Position numbers and translations under genes: made by a program
Notes under the pieces: generated by a model
The model's database searches: none
What the model saw: the letters and a program-made list of their open reading frames with translations, nothing else
Told to the model about the DNA's origin: nothing
In this document: positions 51,290 to 59,689 of the stretch, in pieces
Layout of the letters: each line of letters starts with the position of its first letter
Numbering within the stretch: position 1 is the stretch's first letter
Source: Anaerolineales bacterium
GTDB lineage: Bacteria; Chloroflexota; Anaerolineae; Anaerolineales; Villigracilaceae
Assembly: GCA_020634895.1 (NCBI GenBank)
Contig: JACKAV010000008.1
Coordinates: forward strand, 62,001 to 126,000
DNA length: 64,000 nucleotides
Reading direction: 5' to 3'

Positions 51290-51600
51290 TGTTCGAGTTT
51301 GCGTTCTCGAAAATACAGGAAAAGCGGCAAGCCAAATGAAAGCCCCACCATCATGGTCACTGCGGGGTAAACCCACCAGTTCTTCATTTTCAGTCGCGCT
51401 GCCTCGTTGTAAATAAAAGTCCACGCGGCGAGAACGGATATACCGAGATCTGCGACAAAAAGCGCGCCCCAATCGGTTGAAACCAATTGTGAAAGCGCGG
51501 CAGATGTGGTTATTGTGTTTAACATATAAAACTTGATAACAAAATAATAGGGAAGAATAAAACCGATAATAGAGAGGATAAGGTAGATATTTTTCTTCAT
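51286..51600 (-). CDS. DUF2834-family membrane protein
   Basis: A 104-residue protein with three membrane helices: IYLILSIIGFILPYYFVIKF, DWGALFVADLGISVLAAWTF and YPAVTMMVGLSFGLPLFLYF. The second includes the DUF2834 signature 'D...DL.I...A...F...EA'. It is not NuoA, although it occupies the position nuoA often has before nuoB. AAGGA lies upstream of the ATG. It is the first gene of the Fe-S/nuo operon, behind a strong promoter. Confidence 0.82.
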   Translation of the reverse strand: MKKNIYLILSIIGFILPYYFVIKFYMLNTITTSAALSQLVSTDWGALFVADLGISVLAAWTFIYNEAARLKMKNWWVYPAVTMMVGLSFGLPLFLYFRERKLEQ

Positions 51601-51630
51601 TCTGCCGTGTTTTCCTTCACAAACAGAAGG

Positions 51631-51658
51631 ATTATAGCACTCAGAGAAAATACGTCAA
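51631..51658 (-). promoter_or_regulatory. Promoter of the DUF2834-iscX-nuo operon
   Basis: Minus strand: TTGACG (51653-51658), 16-base spacer, TATAAT (51631-51636). The leader is about 25 bases. The -35 region is part of GAAAATACGTCAAT, which also occurs upstream of acs. Confidence 0.75.
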
Positions 51659-51679
51659 TTGAATTATGCAAAAATATAT

Positions 51680-51706
51680 TTGTAAAAATAAGATTGTGAG
51701 TATAAT
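51680..51706 (+). promoter_or_regulatory. Probable promoter of the SufR-like regulator gene
   Basis: Plus strand: TTGTAA (51680-51685), 15-base spacer, TATAAT (51701-51706). The predicted leader is about 120 bases and holds no gene I can support. The two divergent promoters are only about 20 bases apart, so one bound regulator could affect both. Confidence 0.45.
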
Positions 51707-51830
51707 CACCTTCATTGGATGACAACCCCGCCTCACTCTCCGCTCGGGCTTGCTTCAGTTTCTGTCAGCTTTCCCACGCAGACGGCTTGCGCGTAGACAC
51801 TTTCTCGTTCTATTCCTAATCTGGTGTTCC

Positions 51831-52415
51831 ATGTTAACTTCTCGACAAAAAATACTTACTCATCTTAGAAAAGTCCGTTCTGCTTCTGCGCGTGAGATCG
51901 CGCGTGCGTTGAAATTATCCGCGCCGAATGTTCGGCATCATCTGTCCGTTTTGTGCTCGGACGGGCGCGTGGAGATGACCTCCATCCACAACCGCGAGGG
52001 GAGGGGCAGACCTGAGAAGGTGTATTCACTGTCCCAGGCGGCGTTGGGAGATAATTTGTCCGCGTTGACTGAGGCTTTGTTGGGTGCGGCAGGGCTAAAG
52101 TTAAATGTCGAGGCGGTGGCACGTCATCTGCTTGACGAGAGTTTGTTCAGCGGACAATCCATGAATAGGCGGTTATCCGTTCTTATCGAAAAACTGAACG
52201 AGATGAACTATCAGGCGCATTGGGAGGCGGGGGCAGGCGGACCGCGGGTGCTTTTCGGTCGGTGCCCGTACGCACGGGTGATTGATGGTCATCCTGAAAT
52301 CTGTAAAATGGATGCGGTTTTATTGAAGAGTGCGCTGGCGCGAGATGTTTCGAGTATGACGAAGAACGAACCTCCCGTGAAAGGTACTTGCCCATTCATC
52401 TTTCAGATCGGATGA
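51831..52415 (+). CDS. SufR-like winged-helix regulator with three conserved-pattern Cys
   Basis: A 194-residue protein. The N-terminal winged helix is MLTSRQKILTHLRKVRSASA then REIARALKLSAPNVRHHLSV, and the wing EGRGRPEKVYSLS matches the 'GRP...Y.L' of SufR/ArsR-DeoR-like regulators. The C-terminal part has Cys145 (FGRCPYARVIDGH), Cys158 (PEICKMD) and Cys187 (GTCPFIFQIG), the spacing expected for an Fe-S-binding SufR-type sensor. It is divergent from an operon of Fe-S genes. A longer frame begins with TTG and is not favoured. Confidence 0.78.
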   Translation: MLTSRQKILTHLRKVRSASAREIARALKLSAPNVRHHLSVLCSDGRVEMTSIHNREGRGRPEKVYSLSQAALGDNLSALTEALLGAAGLKLNVEAVARHLLDESLFSGQSMNRRLSVLIEKLNEMNYQAHWEAGAGGPRVLFGRCPYARVIDGHPEICKMDAVLLKSALARDVSSMTKNEPPVKGTCPFIFQIG

Positions 52416-52421
52416 TTTTCC

Positions 52422-52946
52422 ATGATATTTGACTTTACTGAAGAAGACCTGCGTTCCAACCAGCGGGGTTTTATTACGCCTCATCAAAAAGAATGGATTA
52501 CAGGTGTGGCTGGGGGTATCCGCCGTTCCCAGCGGGGGAATTTTCCCATTGTTATCTTTTTCATGATAATAGGTTTGGGTATATTTTTTGGAATGATGTT
52601 GGGGAATGAAGGCGCCAAGCAGGCTTTTATTGCCGATCCGCTCAATATAATTGTTATATGCATTTCCATACCCGTCATTCTGGGTATTGTTTCATTAGGG
52701 CAATTCTTTGGCAAGCGCAGGGCGGACAGGCTTGAAAATTCCGGTCTAAAGACAGCAGAGGGCGTTATATCTCTGGATGAAGAGACTTCGGATGTGGGTA
52801 CGACGTATTATGTCTATGTTGGTGAGATGGAATTCAAGTTTGGCGATGACATGAGCAGGATTTTCCCGGCGGGTGGACGATTTCGTGTCTATTATTGCGA
52901 GACATCCTTTTTGCAAATGATCCTTTCGTATGAAGAATTGAGTTAA
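52422..52946 (+). CDS. Membrane protein of unknown function
   Basis: A 174-residue protein with two close membrane helices (FPIVIFFMIIGLGIFFGMML and LNIIVICISIPVILGIVSLG) and a soluble C-terminal beta-rich part (GVISLDEETSDVGTTYYVYV, RIFPAGGRFRVYYCETSFLQ). It starts six bases after the regulator gene and is presumably co-transcribed. Not assigned to a family. Confidence 0.7.
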   Translation: MIFDFTEEDLRSNQRGFITPHQKEWITGVAGGIRRSQRGNFPIVIFFMIIGLGIFFGMMLGNEGAKQAFIADPLNIIVICISIPVILGIVSLGQFFGKRRADRLENSGLKTAEGVISLDEETSDVGTTYYVYVGEMEFKFGDDMSRIFPAGGRFRVYYCETSFLQMILSYEELS

Positions 52947-52951
52947 TCCGG

Positions 52952-52997
52952 CAGAACAAAAAAATCCCCGAACCAGTTCGGGGATTTTTTTGTTCTG
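52952..52997. terminator. Bidirectional terminator between convergent genes
   Basis: A perfect 21-pair stem with a four-base loop (core ATCCCCGAA/TTCGGGGAT) and A/T runs on both sides. It ends 10 bases before the stop of the minus-strand pilin gene. Confidence 0.94.
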
Positions 52998-53007
52998 TAA
53001 ACAATCA

Positions 53008-54585
53008 CTAGCAATCTGTACAGATCGGTGTGAAGGTTGGTGCAGAGGTTGGCGTACGCGTTGGCGAAGGTGTTGGACTGGAATTTGGCGTCGCTGTGCG
53101 CGTGGGCGTGCGTGTTGGAGTATTCGATGGCGTGAGCGTAATGGTTGGCGTAAATGTCTGTGTGCGCGTTGGCGTACGTGATGGCGTGAACGTAATAGTA
53201 GGCGTGTTTGTAATGGTCGGTGTGAATGTACGCGTAGGCGTGTTTGTAATGGTGGGTGTGCGCGACGGCGTGAATGTAACGGTGGGTGTGCGTGTAACGG
53301 TGGGTGTGCGTGTAATGGTCGGCGTGCGTGTAATGGTCGGCGTGAATGTATTTGTAGGTGTGTTTGTAATTGTTGCTGTATTTGTAGGTGTGGCGGTGAA
53401 GTTGTTATAGGCGTCAGACAACGACAGATCGCACGTTCCCCAGTCTGGGAAGGTGAATGTCAGACTTACGGAGAATGATACGGCTGAAGACCAGTTTGAT
53501 GTATTTGTGTCAGCGTCCCAGGTTAGTTGCGTGCCGTTTCCTGGCATCGGGAGATCTGGAACATTGATGGAATTGACGTTGTTGGGTGAGAAGGTGATGC
53601 CACTCCCGGAGGTCTCGGATTCATCCCAGTATCTGTTGCCGTTAAACTGTATGTAATCAATGTACATACCAGTCAGAGGCGAAGGCGCCCAAATAAGAGT
53701 CGAAGATGTCAGGTAGGCTGTGGCTACATTATTGTTTCTGACGCGGACTTCAAAACTGTCGCCGTTCTTGCGGACGCGGTTGATGAAAATCAAACTGCAT
53801 TGAGGCGAAGGTGTGCTGGTTGGTGTACGAGTTGGCGTCCGCGTTGGTGTGATACTTGGCGTAAAGGTTGGCGTACTTGTCCGTGTTACAGTGGGGGTGG
53901 GCGTGCTGGTAAATTGCACAAAGCCTCCACCGTTGCCATCGGGATTAGGTAAGGGGAAGTTTGCGATCTGGGCGGTTTCGAATGTTTCGTTCCTGCCCGT
54001 GCGATAGGACGCAAGGTGGACCATTGGGTTAAACCCAAAAATGGGCAGGACTATGAAGGTGAAGTTGTAATCCACTGCAACGATCACCATTTCACCTGGG
54101 TTGCCTGCGCTTTCAGTGCCGCTGGTGCATTCTGCGTATTTGGTAAGACTGCCCATTTGAGGGCGGACAATGTACAAACCAACAGCGTCTGCTGTGTTCC
54201 CATTGGGTTCAGGTCCCGCACAGACTGTGACATTGAGATACTGGTTGGCAGTTTGTGCCAGTGATTCGTCGTAGGCAAGACCGACAATTAAGCGCCGTGT
54301 TTCATCTTCGATGGATGGAAGGCGGGCGTCGGTTATTTCTGCTTCGCGGTTATCCCCGCTGCAGGGCGTATCACTTGCGCAGTAATCTACATTGTATGTA
54401 CCGGCTGATGCATAGCGAATTCCAAAGCGAGTGGAGTTCTCAACGATCAGCCATGCATAGAACAAACGCCCGAACTCGATCAGCCCAACAAGGACGAGTA
54501 GCAGGATGGGGATGACGAGCATGAACTCCACCATCGCTTGTGCGTTTTTAGGACGCTGTGTCTTATGTATTTTTTGCTCTTTCAT
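53008..54585 (-). CDS. TadE-like pseudopilin with Thr-Pro stalks and a beta domain
   Basis: A 525-residue protein. The N-terminal TadE helix is KNAQAMVEFMLVIPILLLVL with Glu at the pilin-type position. A pilin-like domain runs to about residue 205. A Thr-Pro stalk follows (repeats of 'TPT.T.TPT'), then a beta-sandwich-like domain (residues ~245-400) and a second Thr-Pro stalk of about 110 residues ending in CTDC. It looks like a minor pilin or adhesin displayed on Tad-type surface structures (inference). I take the ATG at 54583-54585 because GGAG lies six bases upstream; an ATG five codons earlier overlaps the stop of the TadG-like gene. Confidence 0.83.
   Translation of the reverse strand: MKEQKIHKTQRPKNAQAMVEFMLVIPILLLVLVGLIEFGRLFYAWLIVENSTRFGIRYASAGTYNVDYCASDTPCSGDNREAEITDARLPSIEDETRRLIVGLAYDESLAQTANQYLNVTVCAGPEPNGNTADAVGLYIVRPQMGSLTKYAECTSGTESAGNPGEMVIVAVDYNFTFIVLPIFGFNPMVHLASYRTGRNETFETAQIANFPLPNPDGNGGGFVQFTSTPTPTVTRTSTPTFTPSITPTRTPTRTPTSTPSPQCSLIFINRVRKNGDSFEVRVRNNNVATAYLTSSTLIWAPSPLTGMYIDYIQFNGNRYWDESETSGSGITFSPNNVNSINVPDLPMPGNGTQLTWDADTNTSNWSSAVSFSVSLTFTFPDWGTCDLSLSDAYNNFTATPTNTATITNTPTNTFTPTITRTPTITRTPTVTRTPTVTFTPSRTPTITNTPTRTFTPTITNTPTITFTPSRTPTRTQTFTPTITLTPSNTPTRTPTRTATPNSSPTPSPTRTPTSAPTFTPICTDC
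53023..53410 (-). repeat. Thr-Pro-coding tandem repeats in the pilin gene
   Basis: Degenerate 18-24-base repeats coding for Thr-Pro-x-x-Thr units (for example TITRTPTITRTPTVTRTPT). The DNA shows near-identical neighbouring copies such as GTGTGCGTGTAACGGTGG, so the length of the stalk may vary between strains. Confidence 0.8.
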
Positions 54586-54596
54586 AAAAGACTCCG

Positions 54597-56195
54597 TCAT
54601 TGCGAGATCTTGGTGGAAATGTTCTGCGCAATGATCTCGAAAATATTTTGCAGGGTTAGGTTGTTCGGAGCAAAGAAATACTCACCGTGGTTGATCGTGG
54701 GGTTGAAATCGTCCCCCGCGTCGCGCGCAATATAGCGCAGTAAATATTCCGCTTCGCCGCAATTACGAGTACCTGTTGTTGTTGCAACTGTGCATGATTG
54801 AGTGGGCGTTCCTGCCGATGGGACCGTAACGCCAGCACCCAACCCGATCGTGTAAATTGTAACGCCATCGCCGCTTTTTAAGGCTGCAAGTGAGTCAGCT
54901 GCATCGCGGGCATAATCATCCGCGTCGTAAAGGGAAATGTCCATCTCGGCTCCGCTGATAGGATTGGTGTAAGTGACCAGCCCGGAGTTAGCGGAGTGTC
55001 TTGTGTCGGGGTAGGCGTCGCGGCAAAGCTTTGGAATCGGCGGAGATGGGAGGAACGAGCCCAGCCAGGTGTTTTGAGGACAAAAACCGTTCGGGTAATC
55101 ATCGTTGGGGTTGGTGGCATTCGCCGGTCCGCTTGCTAGCAGCACAGATACCCAAAGTGATTCGGCGCGTTGATTGGCTGAATTCCCGCTGCCGGAGTAG
55201 GCATTTTGTGCCAGTTCGATCATTCCGCCAATATTACTCGATGGGCAGGATGAAGGATCAGCTGTCGACTGAACTGCTGGGTCGGGGTCACTGACAAGAA
55301 TTTGGTAGGTCTGGCAGATCGGACGGTTGAATGAACCATTTAAGTACTCGAGACATTCACCCGGGGAGTTCGAACCATCGCATATACGCGGTTGGAATAC
55401 CTTAAGCCCATTAATCGCACCAATGATACTGTTTTGATCAAAAGAAAGCGGCAGGACTTCCACCGGGTTTCGATTGACAACGGCGTTGCTGTCGGCGGCT
55501 TGCCCGGTCATCGCAATGACAGCGACACGGTCATATCCAAAATAGATCAGTGAATTCACGAATTCGATCGCCACGTCTTTGACAGCGCGCATGGGCTGGC
55601 AATTGTCGTTGGCGTTACATACCCGCGGGTCATCGCCGGTCTCGGGCGATGTGGGAGATCCAGATGTCTCATATGCCATCGAACCGGAGGTGTCGATCAT
55701 TAGTAATAGGTCTATTGTGGCGGCTTCGCCGATGGAGGTGACAGTCATTTCAGTGCTGTTGATGCCCACCACCTTCAGGAACGCGAACTCAATATCTGCA
55801 GTTGCGGTCACTTCCACAAGTTTGCGATTTTCGACCGGGTTGCCTTCGGGGTCGGGATTGCACAATTGAGGACGGTCTACAGTGTCTTCACAGGTATGAA
55901 TGACCACATTGTTCACATTGTTGAATTGGTTGATGCTCAAAAAACTCCAGACGGCGTTTTCCATGGCTTGTATGTTCAAGTCGCCGGTATTTGGGTCTGG
56001 GCGGAATTCCTGCGCTGCGGCAATGGCAGCGGCATCCACGCTTCGCTTAAGTTTGCCGTATTCGATCATCAACATGCCGGTATCGATCACCAACCCGGCG
56101 ACGGCAACCAGTCCAATAAACGCGAATGTGATAATAATGATGGCCTGTCCACGCTCTTTTTTATGCAGATCGGCACTACTGAATAATCGTTTCAT
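54597..56195 (-). CDS. TadG-like pseudopilin with a von Willebrand A domain
   Basis: A 532-residue protein. The N-terminal Tad helix is ERGQAIIIITFAFIGLVAVA with LVIDTGMLMIEYGKLKRSVD and AAAIAAAQ, the usual TadG 'DAAALAAA' pattern. Residues ~155-510 contain a vWA domain; LLLMIDTSGSMAYE supplies the DxSxS metal site. vWA-bearing TadG proteins are thought to be minor pilins or adhesins. The stop overlaps the start region of the next pilin gene. It is the middle gene of the first Tad set. Confidence 0.88.
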   Translation of the reverse strand: MKRLFSSADLHKKERGQAIIIITFAFIGLVAVAGLVIDTGMLMIEYGKLKRSVDAAAIAAAQEFRPDPNTGDLNIQAMENAVWSFLSINQFNNVNNVVIHTCEDTVDRPQLCNPDPEGNPVENRKLVEVTATADIEFAFLKVVGINSTEMTVTSIGEAATIDLLLMIDTSGSMAYETSGSPTSPETGDDPRVCNANDNCQPMRAVKDVAIEFVNSLIYFGYDRVAVIAMTGQAADSNAVVNRNPVEVLPLSFDQNSIIGAINGLKVFQPRICDGSNSPGECLEYLNGSFNRPICQTYQILVSDPDPAVQSTADPSSCPSSNIGGMIELAQNAYSGSGNSANQRAESLWVSVLLASGPANATNPNDDYPNGFCPQNTWLGSFLPSPPIPKLCRDAYPDTRHSANSGLVTYTNPISGAEMDISLYDADDYARDAADSLAALKSGDGVTIYTIGLGAGVTVPSAGTPTQSCTVATTTGTRNCGEAEYLLRYIARDAGDDFNPTINHGEYFFAPNNLTLQNIFEIIAQNISTKISQ

Positions 56196-56201
56196 AAGCG
56201 G

Positions 56202-56873
56202 CTAACCCTGGTCGAAAGGTTTTGCATAAATTGTTGGCATCACGACAGAGATGTAAAGCATGGTGGGGTTTCCAGGAGAGAAGAAAGGCTCTGTCCAGGG
56301 CATGTGGAGTGTGCCTTCGTACCCATAATACAACTCAATGATCAGGAGCCCCGCGTCGGCGGGTTCCTGTCCATTGGCGGTTACAAACGCCTCGATGTTC
56401 TCATCGGAAAAATTGCTGGGTGGATCAGTAGCGCCAAACTCTTTGTAATAAAGACCATCGGAAAACCTTTGGATGCCTACTATTGTGTCAGGGTCGGTGC
56501 TTTCGTCTACTTCCACTCCGATCAAGGAAATCAAAATATTATCTCGGTCTGGAAGCAGGATAATTTGTCGGCTTTCTGGATCGTCGGAGGGGGCGAGTTG
56601 GTCTATGACGTAGGCGGCGGCATCCTGAAAGAATGCCGGGTTAATCGTATTATCCGCGTTGAAAGGATTGACCGTACTGTAACGACGTGCCGCAGTACGC
56701 GCGGCGTCTTGCAGCGAGAGGTAAGTATTCAGCATAAAGCCGTATTCCACCATGCCGGTAAACAGCATAATGAGCACTGGCAGGGAAATGGCAAATTCAA
56801 CCAGGCTTTGCGCTCGCCGCTGGTTTTTGTTTTTATTGAAGAGTGAGAAAAATTTCTTAATTAATGGTTTCAT
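56202..56873 (-). CDS. TadE-like pseudopilin
   Basis: A 223-residue protein with the TadE N-terminus QRRAQSLVEFAISLPVLIML, then FTGMVEYGFMLNTYLSLQDA and ARTAARRYS, diagnostic of TadE. The remaining domain is beta-rich (SRQIILLPDRDNILISLIGV). The start is taken at 56871-56873, close to the helix; no strong ribosome site is seen. It leads the first Tad set and lies seven bases before the TadG-like gene. Confidence 0.87.
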   Translation of the reverse strand: MKPLIKKFFSLFNKNKNQRRAQSLVEFAISLPVLIMLFTGMVEYGFMLNTYLSLQDAARTAARRYSTVNPFNADNTINPAFFQDAAAYVIDQLAPSDDPESRQIILLPDRDNILISLIGVEVDESTDPDTIVGIQRFSDGLYYKEFGATDPPSNFSDENIEAFVTANGQEPADAGLLIIELYYGYEGTLHMPWTEPFFSPGNPTMLYISVVMPTIYAKPFDQG

Positions 56874-57077
56874 TTGCTCACAAAAAATTTCTATTTCAAA
56901 ATCGGCAAATACAATTAGAACTTGTCTCAAAAATCACAAATTTGCGTGGAAAATTCGGTGTTCGGCTTCTTTGAGATGAATTCAGAAATGGTGGGATTTG
57001 GTGCCGGGTGTTGATGAAGGCTTTTGTATTTGTCGGGTTGTTTTTTGACACACACTAATCCGATTAAATTTGATTAC

Positions 57078-57083
57078 ATTATA
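57078..57083 (-). promoter_or_regulatory. -10 box upstream of the first Tad set
   Basis: Minus-strand TATAAT at 57078-57083. It would give a leader of about 200 bases before the TadE gene. I see no known riboswitch in that AT-rich leader and no gene in the 56874-57146 gap. Confidence 0.4.
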
Positions 57084-57146
57084 AACGACTTTTGACCCGT
57101 CTGAAACGCGCAAGCAATCTGCAATATTATCACTTTTGTAAGAAAT

Positions 57147-57593
57147 TTAGGGGTGTGTGGGCTGGTCTGGCTTGAAATCCAGCTGCGCGGTTTCGATATT
57201 TGCCGTGGCTAGAAAGTTGACTGCATTTTCATCGCTGCGATATGCCACGCTGTAGACGATGCGGGAGATGCCGGCGTTGATGAGAGCCTTGGTGCAATTG
57301 ATGCACGGAAAATGGGTGACGTAGCAGGTCGCCCCCTTGGTGGAAACACCATGCAAAGCAGCTTGAATAATTGCATTTGTCTCTGCGTGGATCGTCCGGA
57401 CGCAATGCCCTTCCACCATGAGGTGTCCGATCTCGTCGCAGTGCCCCTGCCCGGCGGGGGAGCCGTTAAAACCTGTAGTCAGAATGCGCTTCTCCCGCAC
57501 AAGCACGCAACCGACAAATGCCCGGTCGCAGGTGCTGCGTTCGGAAACGGCAAAGGCAATTTTCAAAAAGTATGAATCCCAGTCGGGTCGCAT
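57147..57593 (-). CDS. dCMP deaminase (ComEB-like)
   Basis: The 148-residue protein is a zinc deoxycytidylate deaminase: DSYFLKIAFAVSERSTCDRA at the start, GCVLVREKRILTTGFNGSPA, then catalytic VRTIHAETNAIIQAAL (HAE) and VTHFPCINCTKALINAGI (PCxxC). It converts dCMP to dUMP for dTTP synthesis. GGAG lies nine bases before the ATG. A 12-base sequence is repeated in inverted orientation on both sides of the gene (see 57143 and 57646). It is a lone gene between two Tad sets. Confidence 0.92.
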   Translation of the reverse strand: MRPDWDSYFLKIAFAVSERSTCDRAFVGCVLVREKRILTTGFNGSPAGQGHCDEIGHLMVEGHCVRTIHAETNAIIQAALHGVSTKGATCYVTHFPCINCTKALINAGISRIVYSVAYRSDENAVNFLATANIETAQLDFKPDQPTHP

Positions 57594-57645
57594 GAATTTT
57601 CTCCAAAAGTTTTTGCTGATTTTAATGGATTTTGACCAGTAGCTG

Positions 57646-57662
57646 CACCCCTAAATTAGGGG
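57646..57662. repeat. Palindrome upstream of the dCMP deaminase gene
   Basis: The 15 bases CCCCTAAATTAGGGG form an imperfect palindrome; CACCCCTAAATT is repeated inverted at 57144-57155 across the stop of the gene. It may be an operator or a remnant of a small repeat. Confidence 0.4.
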
Positions 57663-57703
57663 ATAAACGCTTCGAGCGTGGACCCATGCTTGGGTGCCAG
57701 AAA

Positions 57704-57735
57704 CAAGCCCCCGCTTCGAGTGAGGCGGGGGCTTG
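57704..57735 (-). terminator. Terminator after glmS
   Basis: CAAGCCCCCGC (57704-57714) pairs with GCGGGGGCTTG (57725-57735); on the minus strand TTTCT follows. It lies 16 bases after the glmS stop. Confidence 0.85.
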
Positions 57736-57750
57736 TCCTATTCCTTATTT

Positions 57751-59592
57751 TTATTCCACTGTAACCGACTTCGCAAGATTGCGCGGCTGGTCAACATCCA
57801 GCCCGCGGATGGTGGCGATGTGATATGCCAGCATTTGCAGCGGGAGAACGGTTGCTACTGGCGAGAGCATCCACGGCGTATCAGGTATCCACAGTACGTG
57901 GTCTGCCATTTCGCTCACGAGCGTGTCGCCTTCTGTTGCAACGGCAACGACGATCCCGCCGCGAGCTTTTGCCTGCTGTATCTGGGATATCATTTTCTCG
58001 TGCCACGGGTCTTTCGGGACGAGACACAGCACCGGCATTTCTTCGTCGATCAAAGCAATGGGACCGTGCTTCATTTCACCCGCGGGATAGCCTTCCGCAT
58101 GGATGTATGAAATTTCCTTGAGCTTCAAAGCACCTTCATAGGCAATCGGCATATTGATGCCGCGCCCCAAATACAGGCAGCTTTCAACATCCTTGAGCGC
58201 GTATGCGACCTTTTCCACTTCGGCTTCCGTGTCGAGCACACGCCCGACCAAATCCGGAACAAGGCGCAGGTCGGCGACAAGGTCTTGACGGGTTTTCTCA
58301 TCGAGCAGACCGCGCAGGTCAGCCAGTAGGATCGCGAGCATGTACTGGTCAACCAGCGGGGCGGTGAAAGCCTTGGTGGACGCCACGCCGATCTCGGGTC
58401 CGGTTTGCATCGAGATGTATCCATCCGATGTGCGCATGGCTTGTGAGCCGATCGCGTTGACGATGCTCCAGACAAGGGCGCCTTTGCGTCTGCCTTCTTC
58501 CATGGCTGCGAGAGTATCGGCGGTTTCGCCTGATTGCGAAATGGCAAGCACTACTGTGTCTTCGTCAACGATCGGGTCGCTGTAGCGGAACTCTGAACCG
58601 ATCACGACTTCGACTGGAATGCGGGCTAATTTTTCAATGAGATATTTGCCGACCATTCCGGCATACGCTGCCGTGCCGCAGGCTGTGATGTAAATACGTT
58701 TGATGCGTTTTGCCAGTTCGGGGGTGAGATTCAATTCGGGCAAACGGATGCGACCCTCTTTGAAATCCACACGTCCGGCGAGGGTGTCGGTGAGGGCGCG
58801 GACCTGTTCGTGGATTTCCTTCTGCATGAAGTGGCGGTACTCACCTTTTTCAGCCGAAACCGCGTCGAAAGCGATGGTATGGATTTCGGGAGTTACTTCT
58901 TCGCCATCCAATGTTTCCACGCGCACACTGTCACGGGTGACCACCACCATCTGCCGTGATTCAAGGAAGATCATTTTTCTGGTGTGTTCCAAAATTGCGG
59001 GGATATCTGAGGCGAGGAAATTTTCCCCGTCACCCAGCCCAACTACAACGCCGCCCGCGTTCCCAATGCGTGCCGCAATGATCTTGTCCGGCTCTTCAGT
59101 GGACAGGAGCAAAACCACATTTGCGCCTTCGATCTGCTTGAAGGTTTTGCGGGCTGCGTCTTCGAAAGAAACGCCAGCCGATTTGTGATTCTCGGCGAGG
59201 TGGACAATGGTTTCGGTGTCGGTATCTGAATTGAACTTCACGCCTTCTGAGGCAAGTTCATCTTTCAACTCGAGAAAATTTTCCACGATACCGTTATGCA
59301 CCACGACCATCCTGCCGGTGCTGCCGACATGCGGGTGAGCGTTCCGCGCAGATGGTGCGCCGTGTGTGGCCCAACGCGTGTGACCAATTCCCGGCGCGCC
59401 ATTCAACGGCGACTTGCTGACCAGGTCCACCAATTGGGATAACTTGCCCGCATCTCTACGGACATCGATTTTATTGTCATTAATAACGGCAACGCCCGCG
59501 GAGTCATAGCCGCGATATTCAAGGCGCTTGAGGCCGTTCAAGATGATCGGTGTCGCATCACGCGGACCGACGTATCCAACGATTCCACACAT
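57751..59592 (-). CDS. glmS: Glutamine-fructose-6-phosphate aminotransferase
   Basis: The 613-residue protein begins MCGIVGYVGPRDATPIILNG, with the N-terminal nucleophile Cys exposed after Met removal. GHTRWATHGAPSARNAHPH is the glutaminase motif. Two SIS domains follow (ACGTAAYAGMVGKYLIEKLA and ISQSGETADTLAAMEE), and it ends in ARNLAKSVTVE-like (RNLAKSVTVE), the usual C-terminus. Reaction: fructose-6-P + Gln gives glucosamine-6-P + Glu, the entry to peptidoglycan and amino-sugar synthesis. The start at 59590-59592 has GGAGG ten bases upstream. A glmS ribozyme lies 97 bases before the ATG. Confidence 0.97.
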   Translation of the reverse strand: MCGIVGYVGPRDATPIILNGLKRLEYRGYDSAGVAVINDNKIDVRRDAGKLSQLVDLVSKSPLNGAPGIGHTRWATHGAPSARNAHPHVGSTGRMVVVHNGIVENFLELKDELASEGVKFNSDTDTETIVHLAENHKSAGVSFEDAARKTFKQIEGANVVLLLSTEEPDKIIAARIGNAGGVVVGLGDGENFLASDIPAILEHTRKMIFLESRQMVVVTRDSVRVETLDGEEVTPEIHTIAFDAVSAEKGEYRHFMQKEIHEQVRALTDTLAGRVDFKEGRIRLPELNLTPELAKRIKRIYITACGTAAYAGMVGKYLIEKLARIPVEVVIGSEFRYSDPIVDEDTVVLAISQSGETADTLAAMEEGRRKGALVWSIVNAIGSQAMRTSDGYISMQTGPEIGVASTKAFTAPLVDQYMLAILLADLRGLLDEKTRQDLVADLRLVPDLVGRVLDTEAEVEKVAYALKDVESCLYLGRGINMPIAYEGALKLKEISYIHAEGYPAGEMKHGPIALIDEEMPVLCLVPKDPWHEKMISQIQQAKARGGIVVAVATEGDTLVSEMADHVLWIPDTPWMLSPVATVLPLQMLAYHIATIRGLDVDQPRNLAKSVTVE

Positions 59593-59689
59593 GATATGGA
59601 TTCCTCCAGTTTTAATTTGATTTTGGAATCGACACCCAAACGCCTCACTACGAACTGACGTCTGGCTGCTCGACCCATGCATTTGCCAC

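Noticed and set aside
51286..51600. nuoA ahead of nuoB
   Set aside because: The three-helix protein lacks the NuoA pattern and fits DUF2834 better.
53030..53410. A Val-Gly-rich open frame on the plus strand
   Set aside because: It is the antisense image of the Thr-Pro repeats in the pilin gene; repetitive low-complexity DNA keeps several frames open.
56874..57071. c-di-GMP riboswitch in the leader of the Tad genes
   Set aside because: Such riboswitches are common before pilus genes, but the conserved GEMM core could not be found here.
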